A stretch of 64,000 nt of DNA from Streptomyces fructofermentans (lineage in GTDB: Bacteria > Actinomycetota > Actinomycetes > Streptomycetales > Streptomycetaceae), in NCBI RefSeq assembly GCF_014651055.1, contig NZ_BMWD01000028.1, forward strand, positions 57,953 through 121,952. Direction: 5' to 3'. A model generated the notes under the pieces. That model was not told where the DNA came from and searched no databases. It saw nothing but the letters and a program-made list of their open reading frames with translations. Positions 16,882 through 25,486 of this stretch are shown here, in pieces (positions within the stretch are counted from its first letter, which is position 1; the number at the start of each line of letters is the position of its first letter). The position numbers and the translations under genes are program-made.

Positions 16882-17682
16882 TCAGACACCCACCTGGAAG
16901 CCGTCGGACCAACCCTGCATCTCCTGGACGATGCTGTCCCACGCACCGGTCAGCAGCAGCAGGCCGGTCGCGATCATCATGCCGCCGCCGACCCGCATCA
17001 CCCACACGTAGTGGCGCTTGACCCAGCCGAAGGCGCCGAGCGCCTTGCGGAAGGCGACGGCCGCCAGGACGAAGGGCACGCCCAGACCGACGCAGTACGC
17101 GACCGTCAGTATGGCCCCCCTGCCGGCGCTCGCCTGGTCGAAGGCGAGCGCGTTCACGGAGGCGAGCGTCGGTCCGATGCACGGCGTCCAGCCGATGCCG
17201 AACAGCGCGCCGAGGACCGGGGCGCCGACCAGGCCGGCCACCGGACGCCGGTGGAACCGGAACTCGCGCTGGGTGAGCCAGGGCATCAGCCCGAGGAAGA
17301 AGACCCCCATGGCGATCATGAGCGCGCCCAGCACCTTGGACAGGGTGGCCTGGTGCTCCTGGAGGGTCGAGCCGAAATAGCCGAAGAGGGCGCCGCCGGA
17401 GACGAACACCGCCGTGAAGCCGAGCACGAACAGCGAGGCGCCCGCGACCATCCGCCCGCGGCGCGCCTCGGCGAGGTCGGTCCCGCTGACACCGGTCACG
17501 TACGAGAGGTAGCCGGGTACGAGCGGCAGCACGCACGGCGAGAAGAAGGACACGAGGCCGCCGAGGACCGCGATCGGCACGGCCAGCAGCAGGGCGCCGC
17601 TGAAGACCGTCTCGTTCCTGTCGGTGAGGGCGGCGAGGTCGACCGTGGTGGAGATGTCGGCGGCGGTGGCGAGAAGGGACAC
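16882..17682 (-). CDS. ccdA: Cytochrome c biogenesis protein CcdA
   Basis: 266 residues, six membrane helices. The two redox cysteines of the DsbD/CcdA family are present in SFFSPCVLPLVPGY (about residue 50) and GIGWTPCIGPTLAS (about residue 169). It carries electrons across the membrane from cytoplasmic thioredoxin to the extracytoplasmic TlpA/ResA thiol reductase, which keeps the apocytochrome CxxCH cysteines reduced for heme attachment. The GTG start lies six bases after the tlpA stop and uses a GGAGAAG site inside the end of that gene. Confidence 0.94.
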   Translation of the reverse strand: MSLLATAADISTTVDLAALTDRNETVFSGALLLAVPIAVLGGLVSFFSPCVLPLVPGYLSYVTGVSGTDLAEARRGRMVAGASLFVLGFTAVFVSGGALFGYFGSTLQEHQATLSKVLGALMIAMGVFFLGLMPWLTQREFRFHRRPVAGLVGAPVLGALFGIGWTPCIGPTLASVNALAFDQASAGRGAILTVAYCVGLGVPFVLAAVAFRKALGAFGWVKRHYVWVMRVGGGMMIATGLLLLTGAWDSIVQEMQGWSDGFQVGV

Positions 17683-17688
17683 GAGCGG

Positions 17689-18333
17689 TCACTTCTCCGC
17701 GATGATCGGTTCGAGCATCTTGCGCAGGTTGTCCTCGCTGAGCGCGGCCAGCGAACGGGAGGCGACCTTGCCCTCCCGGTCGAGGACGAGCGTGGAGGGG
17801 ATCGTCTGCGGGTTGAGCGTGCCCTTCTCGAACCGGAGCATCAGCCTGCCCGTCGGGTCGTACAGGCTCGGGTAGGTGACACCGTGCGCCTTCTCGAAGG
17901 CCAGCGCCGGGCTGGTGCTGGTGTCACGGGTGTTGATGCCCACGAACTGCACGCCCTGGTCCTTGAGGTCCTCGGAGACCTTGACGAAGTTCTTGGCCTC
18001 CAGGCGGCAGGGGCCGCACCAGGAGCCCCAGACGTTCAGTACGACGATCTTGCCCCGGTAGTCGGCGACGTCGAGCCGCTCGCCCTCCAGGGACTTCCCC
18101 GACAGGTCGGGGGCCTGGACCCGGTCGGCCCTGGCCACCGTGGCGATGCCGTCGGAGCCGGTGACGAACCCGGTGCCGCCCCCGCCTCCCTGCCGGCCCC
18201 CGGATGCGCAGGCGGACAGCAGCAGCGCCGCCGCGACGGCCCCGCCGGTCGCCAGGACGGCGCGGCGACGGATGCGGTTCGCGTGCTGAGGGGTCCGGTT
18301 CGAGCGCTGGGGGGCGCGGTTGGCGGCACTCAT
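17689..18333 (-). CDS. TlpA/ResA-like thioredoxin lipoprotein
   Basis: 214 residues. An Arg-rich N-terminus, hydrophobic stretch and lipobox LLLSAC (Cys at about 41) mark a lipoprotein, followed by a Gly-rich linker. The thioredoxin fold (about 75-214) has the active site WGSWCGPC and the cis-proline segment TIPSTLVLD. It should reduce apocytochrome c thiols on the outer face, re-reduced by CcdA encoded just downstream. The ATG at 18333 has no clear ribosome site, so a leaderless transcript or another start is possible. Confidence 0.9.
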   Translation of the reverse strand: MSAANRAPQRSNRTPQHANRIRRRAVLATGGAVAAALLLSACASGGRQGGGGGTGFVTGSDGIATVARADRVQAPDLSGKSLEGERLDVADYRGKIVVLNVWGSWCGPCRLEAKNFVKVSEDLKDQGVQFVGINTRDTSTSPALAFEKAHGVTYPSLYDPTGRLMLRFEKGTLNPQTIPSTLVLDREGKVASRSLAALSEDNLRKMLEPIIAEK

Positions 18334-18422
18334 GTGAAAAGTTTCGCATGTCCGTTCCGGGGATCTTGCGCACCCCCCTCGCGGGCGGAAACCCGCATGT
18401 CAGACAGCATTTCGGGCAGCCT

Positions 18423-19730
18423 TCAGGCCGCCTGTCCCGACGGGGCCTTCGATCCGTTCGCGGTGTTCGTGGCGACATCGCCGAGGAACTCGTTCCAGCC
18501 GCCCGCCGGCTCCTGCCCCACACCCAGCGACCGCAGCTTCGCCAGCACGGCCGGGTCCTGCACGTCGAGCCAGTCCACGAACTGGCGGAACGACACCACG
18601 CGTACGTCCTTCTTGCCCGCGATGTGCTTCAGCGCGCCCTCGACGGCGTCCATGTATATGCCGCCGTTCCACTCCTCGAAGTGGTTGCCCACGAAGAAGG
18701 GGGCGCGGTTCGTCTCGTACGCCCGCGTGAAGCCCGCTATGTACGCGTCGGTCGCCTGCTTGCGCCAGGCCGGGTAGTTGGCGGGCGGCGCCTGGGTCGA
18801 GTTGACCGACTGGTTGGCGAGGATGTTGTAGTCCATCGAGAGGACCTCGAAACTGCGGCCGGGGAACGGGATGCCCTGGAGCGGCAGGTCCCACAGGCCC
18901 CCCTTCTTCGCGGGCCAGACCTGGAGGCCGCCGGACGAGGAGGCGTCGTAGCGCCAGCCGAGTTCGCGTGCGGCGGGCAGCAGGTTCTGCTGGCCGAGCA
19001 GGCACGGGGTACGGGCGCCGACGAGTTCCTTGTCGTAGTCGAAGGGCAGCGGGGGGAGGTCGGTCCAGCCGGTGTTCGTGCGCCACTCCTTGACGAAGGA
19101 CTTCGCCTGGGCGATCTCGCTCTTCCACTGGGCCGGCGTCCAGCCTCCGACGGAGCCCCTGCCGCCGCAGAAGTGACCGTTGAAGTGCGTGCCTATCTCG
19201 TGGCCCTCCAGCCAGGCCCGGCGGACGTTCCCCAGCGTCGACTTGATGTGGTCGTCCGTCAGATAACCGATGTCGGACGCGCCCGGCGCATTGTTCGGCG
19301 GAAGGTAGAGGCGCTTTTTCGACTCGGGCAGCAGATAGATCCCGGAGAGGAAGAAGGTCATGCGCGCGTCGTGCTCTTCGGAGAGCTTCAGGAACCGCTC
19401 GAAGAGGCCGTTCCCGACATCGCCCGCGCCGTCCCAGGAGAAGACGACGAACTGCGGCGGGGTCTCACCGGGTTCGAGCGGCACCGGCCGGGCGGGCTGG
19501 CGGGGCTGCTTGCCGGTGAAGGAGGTGGAGCCGTCCCCGATCGGACGTGCGGCCGGACGTCCGCCCTGCTTGCCGCCGCCCTTGCCGCCGGTACCGCCCT
19601 TGCCGGGCTTCCCGGAACCCCGGGGCGTCCCCGGCCCGCCGCCCTGCTCGGTGCCGCATCCCGCGAGCCCCAGGGCCGCGGCGGCCCCCGCTCCGAGCCC
19701 CAGCATTCCCCTTCGGCTGATGTCGCGCAT
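18423..19730 (-). CDS. NodB-like polysaccharide deacetylase family lipoprotein
   Basis: 435 residues from ATG 19730. The N-terminus reads ISRRGMLGLGAGAAAALGLAGC, a twin-arginine signal plus lipobox, followed by a Gly/Lys/Pro linker (about 26-85). The NodB-like domain has the metal-binding Asp in FSWDGAGDVGNG (about 98) and the H-x3-H pair in GHEIGTHFNGH (about 180-190), so the metal site looks intact. A second part (about 300-420) has GNHFEEWNGG. Expected role: removing acetyl groups from envelope glycans, though the SWDGAG form differs from the usual TFDDG. A candidate envelope-stress-type promoter lies upstream. Confidence 0.82.
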   Translation of the reverse strand: MRDISRRGMLGLGAGAAAALGLAGCGTEQGGGPGTPRGSGKPGKGGTGGKGGGKQGGRPAARPIGDGSTSFTGKQPRQPARPVPLEPGETPPQFVVFSWDGAGDVGNGLFERFLKLSEEHDARMTFFLSGIYLLPESKKRLYLPPNNAPGASDIGYLTDDHIKSTLGNVRRAWLEGHEIGTHFNGHFCGGRGSVGGWTPAQWKSEIAQAKSFVKEWRTNTGWTDLPPLPFDYDKELVGARTPCLLGQQNLLPAARELGWRYDASSSGGLQVWPAKKGGLWDLPLQGIPFPGRSFEVLSMDYNILANQSVNSTQAPPANYPAWRKQATDAYIAGFTRAYETNRAPFFVGNHFEEWNGGIYMDAVEGALKHIAGKKDVRVVSFRQFVDWLDVQDPAVLAKLRSLGVGQEPAGGWNEFLGDVATNTANGSKAPSGQAA

Positions 19731-19761
19731 TCCCGCCCCATTCGTCGTGCCCGGTGCCCAC

Positions 19762-19807
19762 ACCCGGTGGACACCGGGTTAGAGGCTACGACGAACGAAC
19801 AGGTTCC
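19762..19807 (-). promoter_or_regulatory. Candidate ECF (SigE-like) promoter and overlapping palindrome
   Basis: On the minus strand GGAACC (19807-19802) is followed after 16 bases by CCTCTAA (19785-19779). A GGAAC -35 with a TC-containing -10 at this spacing is what I recall for the cell-envelope sigma factor SigE. A perfect palindrome ACCCGGTG-ga-CACCGGGT (19762-19779) overlaps the downstream edge. The region is AT-rich for this genome and lies 50-80 bases before the NodB-like lipoprotein gene. Confidence 0.45.
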
Positions 19808-19981
19808 GGACAACTCGTATCGATTTCATGGACATTACGAGGATGAACCTGTAGCGAATTTCACGGAACCGAACATCCGCGAAACCTCGTCCGTTCGGGG
19901 CGGAATGGCGGCCACGGACCGGCGGCGGGCGGCGGGACGGCTCGGACACGCCCCGCCGCCGGCCCGCCCGCGGCGCGGCGG

Positions 19982-20656
19982 CTACGCCCCGAAGGCCTTG
20001 CCCTGGCCCTTGACCGGCTTCGCCCCGGCGAGCAGGTGCGCCGGCACGAGATCCCGGGCGGGCTCGGTGTAGCCCACGGAAACGATCCTGTCGTCCTGGT
20101 ACGTGAACGTCGTCAGCGAGGCGAGCGTGCACTGCCGCTTGCGCGGGTCGTGCCACAGCCGCCGCCGCTCCACGAAGGACCGCACGATCCAGATCGGGAG
20201 CTGGTGGCTCACGCACACGGCCTCGTGCCCGCGCGCCGCGTCCTTGGCCGCGTCCAGCGCGCCCATCATCCGGACGACCTGCTCCAGATAGGGCTCGCCC
20301 CAGGACGGCTTGAACGGGTTGACGAGGTGCTTCCAGTTCTCGGGCCTGCGCAGCGCGCCGTCCCCGACCCCGAAGGTCTTGCCCTGGAAGACGTTCTCCG
20401 CCTCGACCAGCCGGCCGTCCGTCGCGAGGTCCAGACCGTGCGACTTCGCGATCGGCGTGGCCGTCTCGCGCGCCCGCTCCAGCGGCGAGGAGACGACATG
20501 CGTGATGTCGCGGGAGGCCAGGTGGTCGGCCACCCGCTCGGCCATCCGGCGGCCCAGCTCGGACAGGTGGTAGCCGGGCAGCCGCCCGTACAGGATCCCG
20601 TCCGGGTTCTCGACCTCGCCGTGCCGCATCACGTGTACGACGGTGATGTCACTCAT
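19982..20656 (-). CDS. Histidine phosphatase family protein
   Basis: 224 residues. The phosphoglycerate-mutase-like active site is visible: the RHGE motif at HVMRHGEVEN (about residue 10), a second Arg in SSPLERARETA, Glu in RLVEAENVFQGKTFG and the late His in AVCVSHQLPIWIV. The substrate is unknown; the family includes mutases and broad phosphatases. Its ATG overlaps the hemL stop as ATGA, so it is translated together with hemL. This pairing appears conserved in Streptomyces as far as I recall. Confidence 0.9.
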   Translation of the reverse strand: MSDITVVHVMRHGEVENPDGILYGRLPGYHLSELGRRMAERVADHLASRDITHVVSSPLERARETATPIAKSHGLDLATDGRLVEAENVFQGKTFGVGDGALRRPENWKHLVNPFKPSWGEPYLEQVVRMMGALDAAKDAARGHEAVCVSHQLPIWIVRSFVERRRLWHDPRKRQCTLASLTTFTYQDDRIVSVGYTEPARDLVPAHLLAGAKPVKGQGKAFGA

Positions 20657-21972
20657 GCTGCCGTGGCCTCCGCTGCTGCCCGAGCCGCCGCCGGAAGGGC
20701 GTCGGCGATCCGCTGTACCGCCCGCTCGTCGTGCGCCGTCGACACGAACCAGGACTCGAACGACGACGGCGGCAGGTAGACGCCCTGCGCGAGCATCGAG
20801 TGGAAGAACGCGGTGAAACGGTACGACTCCTGCGCCTTCGCGTCCTCGTAGTCGCGCACCTCTCCGTCGGTGAAGAAGACGGAGAACATGTTGGACGCGC
20901 TCTGCAGGCGGTGTGCCACGCCCTCCTTGGTGAGGGCGTCGGAGACGAGCGTACGGATCCGCGCGGACACCGCGTCGACCGTCTCGTACGCGGCGGCGTC
21001 GAGCAGGCGCAGCTGCGCGAGCCCGGCGGCGGTCGCGACCGGATTGCCGGACAGCGTGCCCGCCTGGTAGACGGGGCCCGCCGGCGCCAGGTGCGCCATG
21101 ACGTCCTTCCGCCCGCCGAACGCGGCGGCCGGGAAGCCGCCGCCCATCACCTTGCCGAAGGTCATCAGGTCGGGGACGACCCCGTCGACCCCGAACCAGC
21201 CGGCCCGGCTCGTCCTGAACCCGGTCATGACCTCGTCGGAGACGAACAGCGCGCCGTTCGCCGCACACGCGTCCTTGAGGCCCTGGTTGAACCCGGGCCC
21301 GGGCGGCACCACGCCCATGTTCCCGGGCGAGGCCTCCGTGATCACACAGGCGATCTCGCCGGGGTGGGCGCGGAACGCCTCGTGCACGGCGTCGAGGTCG
21401 TTGTACGGCAGGACGATGGTGTCCCCGGCCTGCGCGCCGGTGACACCGGGGGTGTCGGGAAGGGCGAACGTGGCCACGCCACTGCCCGCCGCGGCCAGCA
21501 GGGCGTCCACGTGCCCGTGGTAGCAGCCGGCGAACTTCACGACCTTGGCGCGCCCGGTGAACCCGCGCGCGAGACGGATGGCGGACATGGTCGCCTCGGT
21601 GCCGCTGGACACGAGGCGGACCTGCTCCACCGGCTCCACGCGGGCGACGATCTCCTCGGCGAGCGCGACCTCGCCCTCCCCCGGCGTGCCGAAGGACGTG
21701 CCCTTGGAGACGGCCGCGTGCACGGCGGCGAGGACCTCGGGGTGGGAATGGCCGAGGATCATCGGCCCCCACGAACAAACGAGGTCCACATACTCCCTCC
21801 CGTCGGCATCCGTCAGGTAGGGACCGTTACCGGACACCATGAAACGGGGCGTACCGCCCACGGCGCGGAAGGCGCGGACGGGAGAGTTCACGCCGCCGGG
21901 CGTGACGGCCGCCGCACGGTCGAAAAGAGTCTGCGAAACTGGGGCTTCGTACGGATAGCTCACACGGGCCAT
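20653..21972 (-). CDS. hemL: Glutamate-1-semialdehyde 2,1-aminomutase
   Basis: 439 residues, typical family length. It converts glutamate-1-semialdehyde to 5-aminolevulinate, the step after HemA, in the cytoplasm. Visible hallmarks are TPGGVNSPVRAF at the N-terminus, VSSGTEATMSAIRLARG, FVSDEVMTGFR and the PLP-binding lysine in LMTFGKVMGGGFPAAAFGG. The opening MARVSYPYEAPVSQ has an in-frame GTG three codons on as an alternative start. It is far from the rex-hemACD operon (49-52 kb) but still in this window. Confidence 0.96.
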   Translation of the reverse strand: MARVSYPYEAPVSQTLFDRAAAVTPGGVNSPVRAFRAVGGTPRFMVSGNGPYLTDADGREYVDLVCSWGPMILGHSHPEVLAAVHAAVSKGTSFGTPGEGEVALAEEIVARVEPVEQVRLVSSGTEATMSAIRLARGFTGRAKVVKFAGCYHGHVDALLAAAGSGVATFALPDTPGVTGAQAGDTIVLPYNDLDAVHEAFRAHPGEIACVITEASPGNMGVVPPGPGFNQGLKDACAANGALFVSDEVMTGFRTSRAGWFGVDGVVPDLMTFGKVMGGGFPAAAFGGRKDVMAHLAPAGPVYQAGTLSGNPVATAAGLAQLRLLDAAAYETVDAVSARIRTLVSDALTKEGVAHRLQSASNMFSVFFTDGEVRDYEDAKAQESYRFTAFFHSMLAQGVYLPPSSFESWFVSTAHDERAVQRIADALPAAARAAAEATAA

Positions 21973-22264
21973 GGTGTCAGAGGCTGCGAAGATCCCGCGG
22001 ACAGGTATTTCGGCGCACGTTTCGGCGGGCGGCCGTGGGGGAGGTCACTGTCACGATGATCGGGTTGCGTGACGGGGGTCGCGCGCCTTAGAAAAGCAGT
22101 CGGGTGGAGATATGCATCGCGGTGGCGGACTGGGCGAGGGGACCGATGACCTCGGTCCTCGGCGTGCCCGGCGGGGGAAGCACCGACGCGAGGCGGAAGC
22201 GGCCGAGGCACGGCAGGCGCAGGGATCGCAGGGCGACCCTGAGCGGAACGAGCCGTCCACGCGT

Positions 22265-22771
22265 ATGGACGGTATGGACTTCATGGACCGCGGGGCAGAG
22301 CAGCTCAGTGCAGGAAGCGGGAATGGTGGCCGGGTGGGGGTGACGTACAAGTATTTCGGGGCCCCGGACGGCGCGACCGCCGCCCGTGTCCCGATCTCCA
22401 TGCGCCCCGAGGAGCTCGGCGGCGACGAACTCGGCATGAACGGCATGTTCACCAAGATCAAGCCGGAGACGATGGCCGCCATGGTCCTCACGGGCATCGA
22501 GGGCGTCCCCCTGCACAAGGTGCCCCCGCTGGAACTCGTCGTCCTCCACCCCGACTACGCCGTCGTCAAGCTCCCCATGACCGTCGTCGACCCGCTGCGC
22601 GGCATCGGCGAGGAGGCCGTGGGCGCGGCCGCCTTCATCTGGTCGACCGTGCCGGACCGCGGGGGCCCGCGCGACGCGTTCAACGTCTACCAGCTCCTCC
22701 ACGAGTGGCAGGACTTCTCGCACCGGCTGCACGAGGCCGGGCACCAGCCGTACTGCCTCGTGTGGCCGTAG
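22265..22771 (+). CDS. Conserved hypothetical actinobacterial protein
   Basis: 168 residues from ATG 22265; ATGs at 22274 and 22283 are also in frame, and the frame stays open to ATG 22112, but third-position GC falls in that upstream stretch. The body runs GVTYKYFGAPDG through PDRGGPRDAFNVYQLLHEWQDFSHRLHEAGHQPYCLVW. It is soluble, with no signal peptide, and no family is recognised. I recall a close counterpart beside hemL in other Streptomyces, so it is probably a core gene. A hairpin terminator follows. Confidence 0.72.
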   Translation: MDGMDFMDRGAEQLSAGSGNGGRVGVTYKYFGAPDGATAARVPISMRPEELGGDELGMNGMFTKIKPETMAAMVLTGIEGVPLHKVPPLELVVLHPDYAVVKLPMTVVDPLRGIGEEAVGAAAFIWSTVPDRGGPRDAFNVYQLLHEWQDFSHRLHEAGHQPYCLVWP

Positions 22772-22778
22772 GCCCGAA

Positions 22779-22801
22779 CCCGCCCGGACTGTCCGGGCGG
22801 G
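22779..22801 (+). terminator. Hairpin terminator
   Basis: An 11-base perfect inverted repeat, CCCGCCCGGAC-t-GTCCGGGCGGG, starts eight bases after the stop of the preceding gene. Confidence 0.65.
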
Positions 22802-22916
22802 ACGGCCCCGTCGCGGACCCGCGCGGGGCGTCGGCCCCGGCACCCGCACTCGCGCACGGCGGTGAGCCGGACGGCCGGGGCGCGCCACCCGCCGTCCGGC
22901 CCTGACCTCGCGGGAC

Positions 22917-24230
22917 TCACGCGGCCGGGGCCACCGCCTCCACCGCGGGCGTGCTCACGGCCCTGCGGGCCGTGAGCAGGCTCGTCGCCATGGTCGCCGC
23001 GGCGGCCACCGCCACGATGCCGAGCCAGATGCCCGGGCCCCGGTCCGGCAGGACGGAGTCCGTGCGGACGACCGTGAAGGGGATGATCCCCGCCAGCCCG
23101 GCCACCGTTCCGCACACCACGCCCGTCACCGTGAGGACGAGGGACTCGGCGGCGACCACGCCGAGGACCTGGTGCGGCGTCGCGCCCGCCAGCCGCTGCC
23201 TGCCGAACTCTCCGCGCCGGTAGGTCGTGGCCGCGTACAGCGAGTTGACCAGCATGACGCAGCAGAAGACCACGATGATGCCGACGACCGTGAGGTTGAG
23301 GGTTTCGAGGTTCTTGGCGTCCACGGACTTAGGGACCCCGGAGGCCTCGATGGCGTCGTTCTCGACGGCCTGGACGTGGAGCGTCACCGTCGCCATCCCG
23401 ACGAACAGGATCAACGGCATGAGCACGCCGGACAGTTGGTCGGCACGCTGCCGCATCAGCCGCACGGCGAGATAGCCGCTCGGACCCGGCAGCGGCAGCC
23501 GGCCGAGCACGGCCCTCAGCACGTTCGCGGAGAGCAGCGCGAAGCCGACGGCGAGCAGGATCGAGCCGTACGCGGCCGGTGCCATCAGCGCCTCGGCGGT
23601 GGCTGTGAAGGCGAAGGTCGAGCAGACCGAGGCGGCGCCGAGCAGCAGCGCCGCGCCGGTGAGGTACGCCCTCGCGCGCCCCTTCCCGGGCCGGCGCTCC
23701 CGGCCGGCCCGGCGCACCGCGAGGAACGCCGCGCCCGCCGCCGCGAACAGTGTGATGCCGAAGCCGGAGACCAGTGCGACCGGACCGAAGGAGTGGTCGA
23801 CGGACCCGGCGACCTGGCCGCTGTCCTGGAAGAGCCCGAGCAGCACCCGCCCGCCCAGGACCGCGGGCCCGATCGCGAGGAGCGCGCCGGCCAGGGAGAC
23901 GGCCACCGCCTCGCCGACGACCATCCGCCCGAGCTGCGCCGGGGTCGCCCCCGAGCAGCGCAGCAGGTCCATCTCGGCAGTGCGCCGGCGGACGTTCACC
24001 GTCAGGGTGGAGGCGACGGCGAAGAGGACGAGGAGCGTGCCGTAGCCGCCGACCACCCCCGCCGCCGTGGTCAGGGTCTCCGCGCTGACGGCGTCGACGC
24101 CCGGCGCGCCGGCGGTGTCGTGCAGCGAGTTGAAGGTCATGACGACCAGCGCGCCCAGGAACGCGGACAGCAGGGTCGCGGCGAAGCTCCCGGGGCGCCG
24201 GCGGACGGAACGCAGGGCGAGGGCGAGCAT
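22917..24230 (-). CDS. ABC transporter permease, FtsX type
   Basis: 437 residues. The layout is an N-terminal helix (about 15-35), a cluster of three helices, a central helix pair, and a C-terminal FtsX block of four helices around 265-430, including LAGATPHQVLGVVAAESLVLTVTGVVCG. A matching element TAEMDLLRCSGATPAQLGRMVVGEA occurs in the first half, so two FtsX units are fused. It pairs with the ATPase encoded three bases upstream, as in MacB or bacitracin-export-like systems. The substrate is unknown; peptide or lipid export and antimicrobial resistance are common roles. Confidence 0.9.
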   Translation of the reverse strand: MLALALRSVRRRPGSFAATLLSAFLGALVVMTFNSLHDTAGAPGVDAVSAETLTTAAGVVGGYGTLLVLFAVASTLTVNVRRRTAEMDLLRCSGATPAQLGRMVVGEAVAVSLAGALLAIGPAVLGGRVLLGLFQDSGQVAGSVDHSFGPVALVSGFGITLFAAAGAAFLAVRRAGRERRPGKGRARAYLTGAALLLGAASVCSTFAFTATAEALMAPAAYGSILLAVGFALLSANVLRAVLGRLPLPGPSGYLAVRLMRQRADQLSGVLMPLILFVGMATVTLHVQAVENDAIEASGVPKSVDAKNLETLNLTVVGIIVVFCCVMLVNSLYAATTYRRGEFGRQRLAGATPHQVLGVVAAESLVLTVTGVVCGTVAGLAGIIPFTVVRTDSVLPDRGPGIWLGIVAVAAAATMATSLLTARRAVSTPAVEAVAPAA

Positions 24231-24233
24231 CGC

Positions 24234-25028
24234 TCACACCCCCGTCAGCGCGTCGTCGCCGAGGTGCGCGAGGCGCTCGGCCACCGCGTCCGCGGTCGGC
24301 CGCCGCATCTCCCCGGCGATCCGGCCGTCCGCGAGGAACAGCACGGAGTCGGCGTACGAGGCCGCCACCGGGTCGTGGGTCACCATGACGACCGTACGAC
24401 CGTGGACGCGTACGGCGTCCTGGAGCAGCAGCAGGACCTCCCGCGCGCTGCGGGTGTCGAGGGCGCCGGTCGGCTCGTCCGCGAGGATCACGCTCGGCTC
24501 GGTGACCAGGGCCCGGGCGATGGCCACGCGCTGGCGCTGGCCGCCGGACAGCTCGTCGGGCCGGTGGCCGAGGCGGTCCCCGAGGCCGACGGCGGTCAGG
24601 ATCTCGCGCACCCGCGCCCGGTCGACGGGGCGGCGGGCGAGCTTCAGCGGCAGGACCGTGTTCTGGGCGACGGTGAGCGTGTCGAGCAGGTTGTACTGCT
24701 GGAAGACGAAACCGACGCGGCTGCGCCGGAACCTCGTCAGCTCGGCCTCGCCGCCGCCCGTCATCTCCGTGCCGTCGACCACGACGATGCCGCTGTCGGG
24801 CCTGTCGAGTCCGGCCGCGCACTGGAGCAGGGTGGACTTGCCGGACCCCGAGGGCCCCATCACCGCGGTGAACGTGCCGCGCGCCAGGCTGAACGTCACC
24901 TCGTCGAGCGCGGTCACGGCACGGTCGCCGCTGCCGTAGGTCCTGCTCACCTTGACCAGCCGGAGCGCCTCGGCCGACCCCGTACCGCGCTCGCTCGCGC
25001 GTCGATCCCTTCGGCGGATCATCGTCAT
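24234..25028 (-). CDS. ABC transporter ATP-binding protein (MacB/LolD type)
   Basis: 264 residues. Walker A is GPSGSGKST, the signature is LSGGQRQRVAIARAL, Walker B is VILADEPTGALD and the H-loop is VMVTHDP. The Q-loop is VFQQYNLLDTLTVAQN. The TGALD tail and short length match export systems with FtsX permeases. Start codons at 25028 and 25022 are both possible; GGAGGGG is better spaced for 25022. It is the first gene of a two-gene operon with the permease. No dedicated regulator or kinase lies next to it. Confidence 0.94.
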   Translation of the reverse strand: MTMIRRRDRRASERGTGSAEALRLVKVSRTYGSGDRAVTALDEVTFSLARGTFTAVMGPSGSGKSTLLQCAAGLDRPDSGIVVVDGTEMTGGGEAELTRFRRSRVGFVFQQYNLLDTLTVAQNTVLPLKLARRPVDRARVREILTAVGLGDRLGHRPDELSGGQRQRVAIARALVTEPSVILADEPTGALDTRSAREVLLLLQDAVRVHGRTVVMVTHDPVAASYADSVLFLADGRIAGEMRRPTADAVAERLAHLGDDALTGV

Positions 25029-25486
25029 CACCCCTCCGTCGGGCACCTCTCGGCGCCCCGCAGCCGGGCACTCCCTGTGCCCCGGTAACGACGCTACGGA
25101 GCGGGCGGGGCCGGCACATTGGGCCCAGAACCCCGGGTGGGGGGTGTAGCCAGTGACACCCCGGGGGTCGGGAAGGCCCTCCGTCCGACCCGGCCGGGTC
25201 GGGCCCGTTCGGGCGGGGGCCGGGTGCCGGCGGCGCGACGGAGGCGGCCCGCGGCCGTCGGGAGACCGGTCGCCGTGCGGTCGCCGGGGCGGTTCTCTCC
25301 GGCGGCCGGAAGATTCCGCGCGACGGGACCAGTCTGCGGGGCCGTCCGCTCCGTAGTACCTGCTGGAGAGGGCGCGGCCGGGTCTCCCGCCCGGTTCCCG
25401 CCCCCGCCGGGACCGGTGGCCCGCCTCGCCCAGCCGCCGCGTCCCGTGCACCGGGCGAGCGCCGAGACGGGGAGGCCACGCACCGC
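25029..25486. other. 458-base divergent intergenic region
   Basis: This region separates the ABC operon (minus) from the glycosyltransferase gene (plus). It contains a dyad GGGGTGT-N8-ACACCCC at 25141-25162, flanked by CCCCGGG runs, which is a possible operator or hairpin. The rest is GC-rich spacer with no coding signal I trust. I see no convincing promoter hexamers. Confidence 0.5.
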
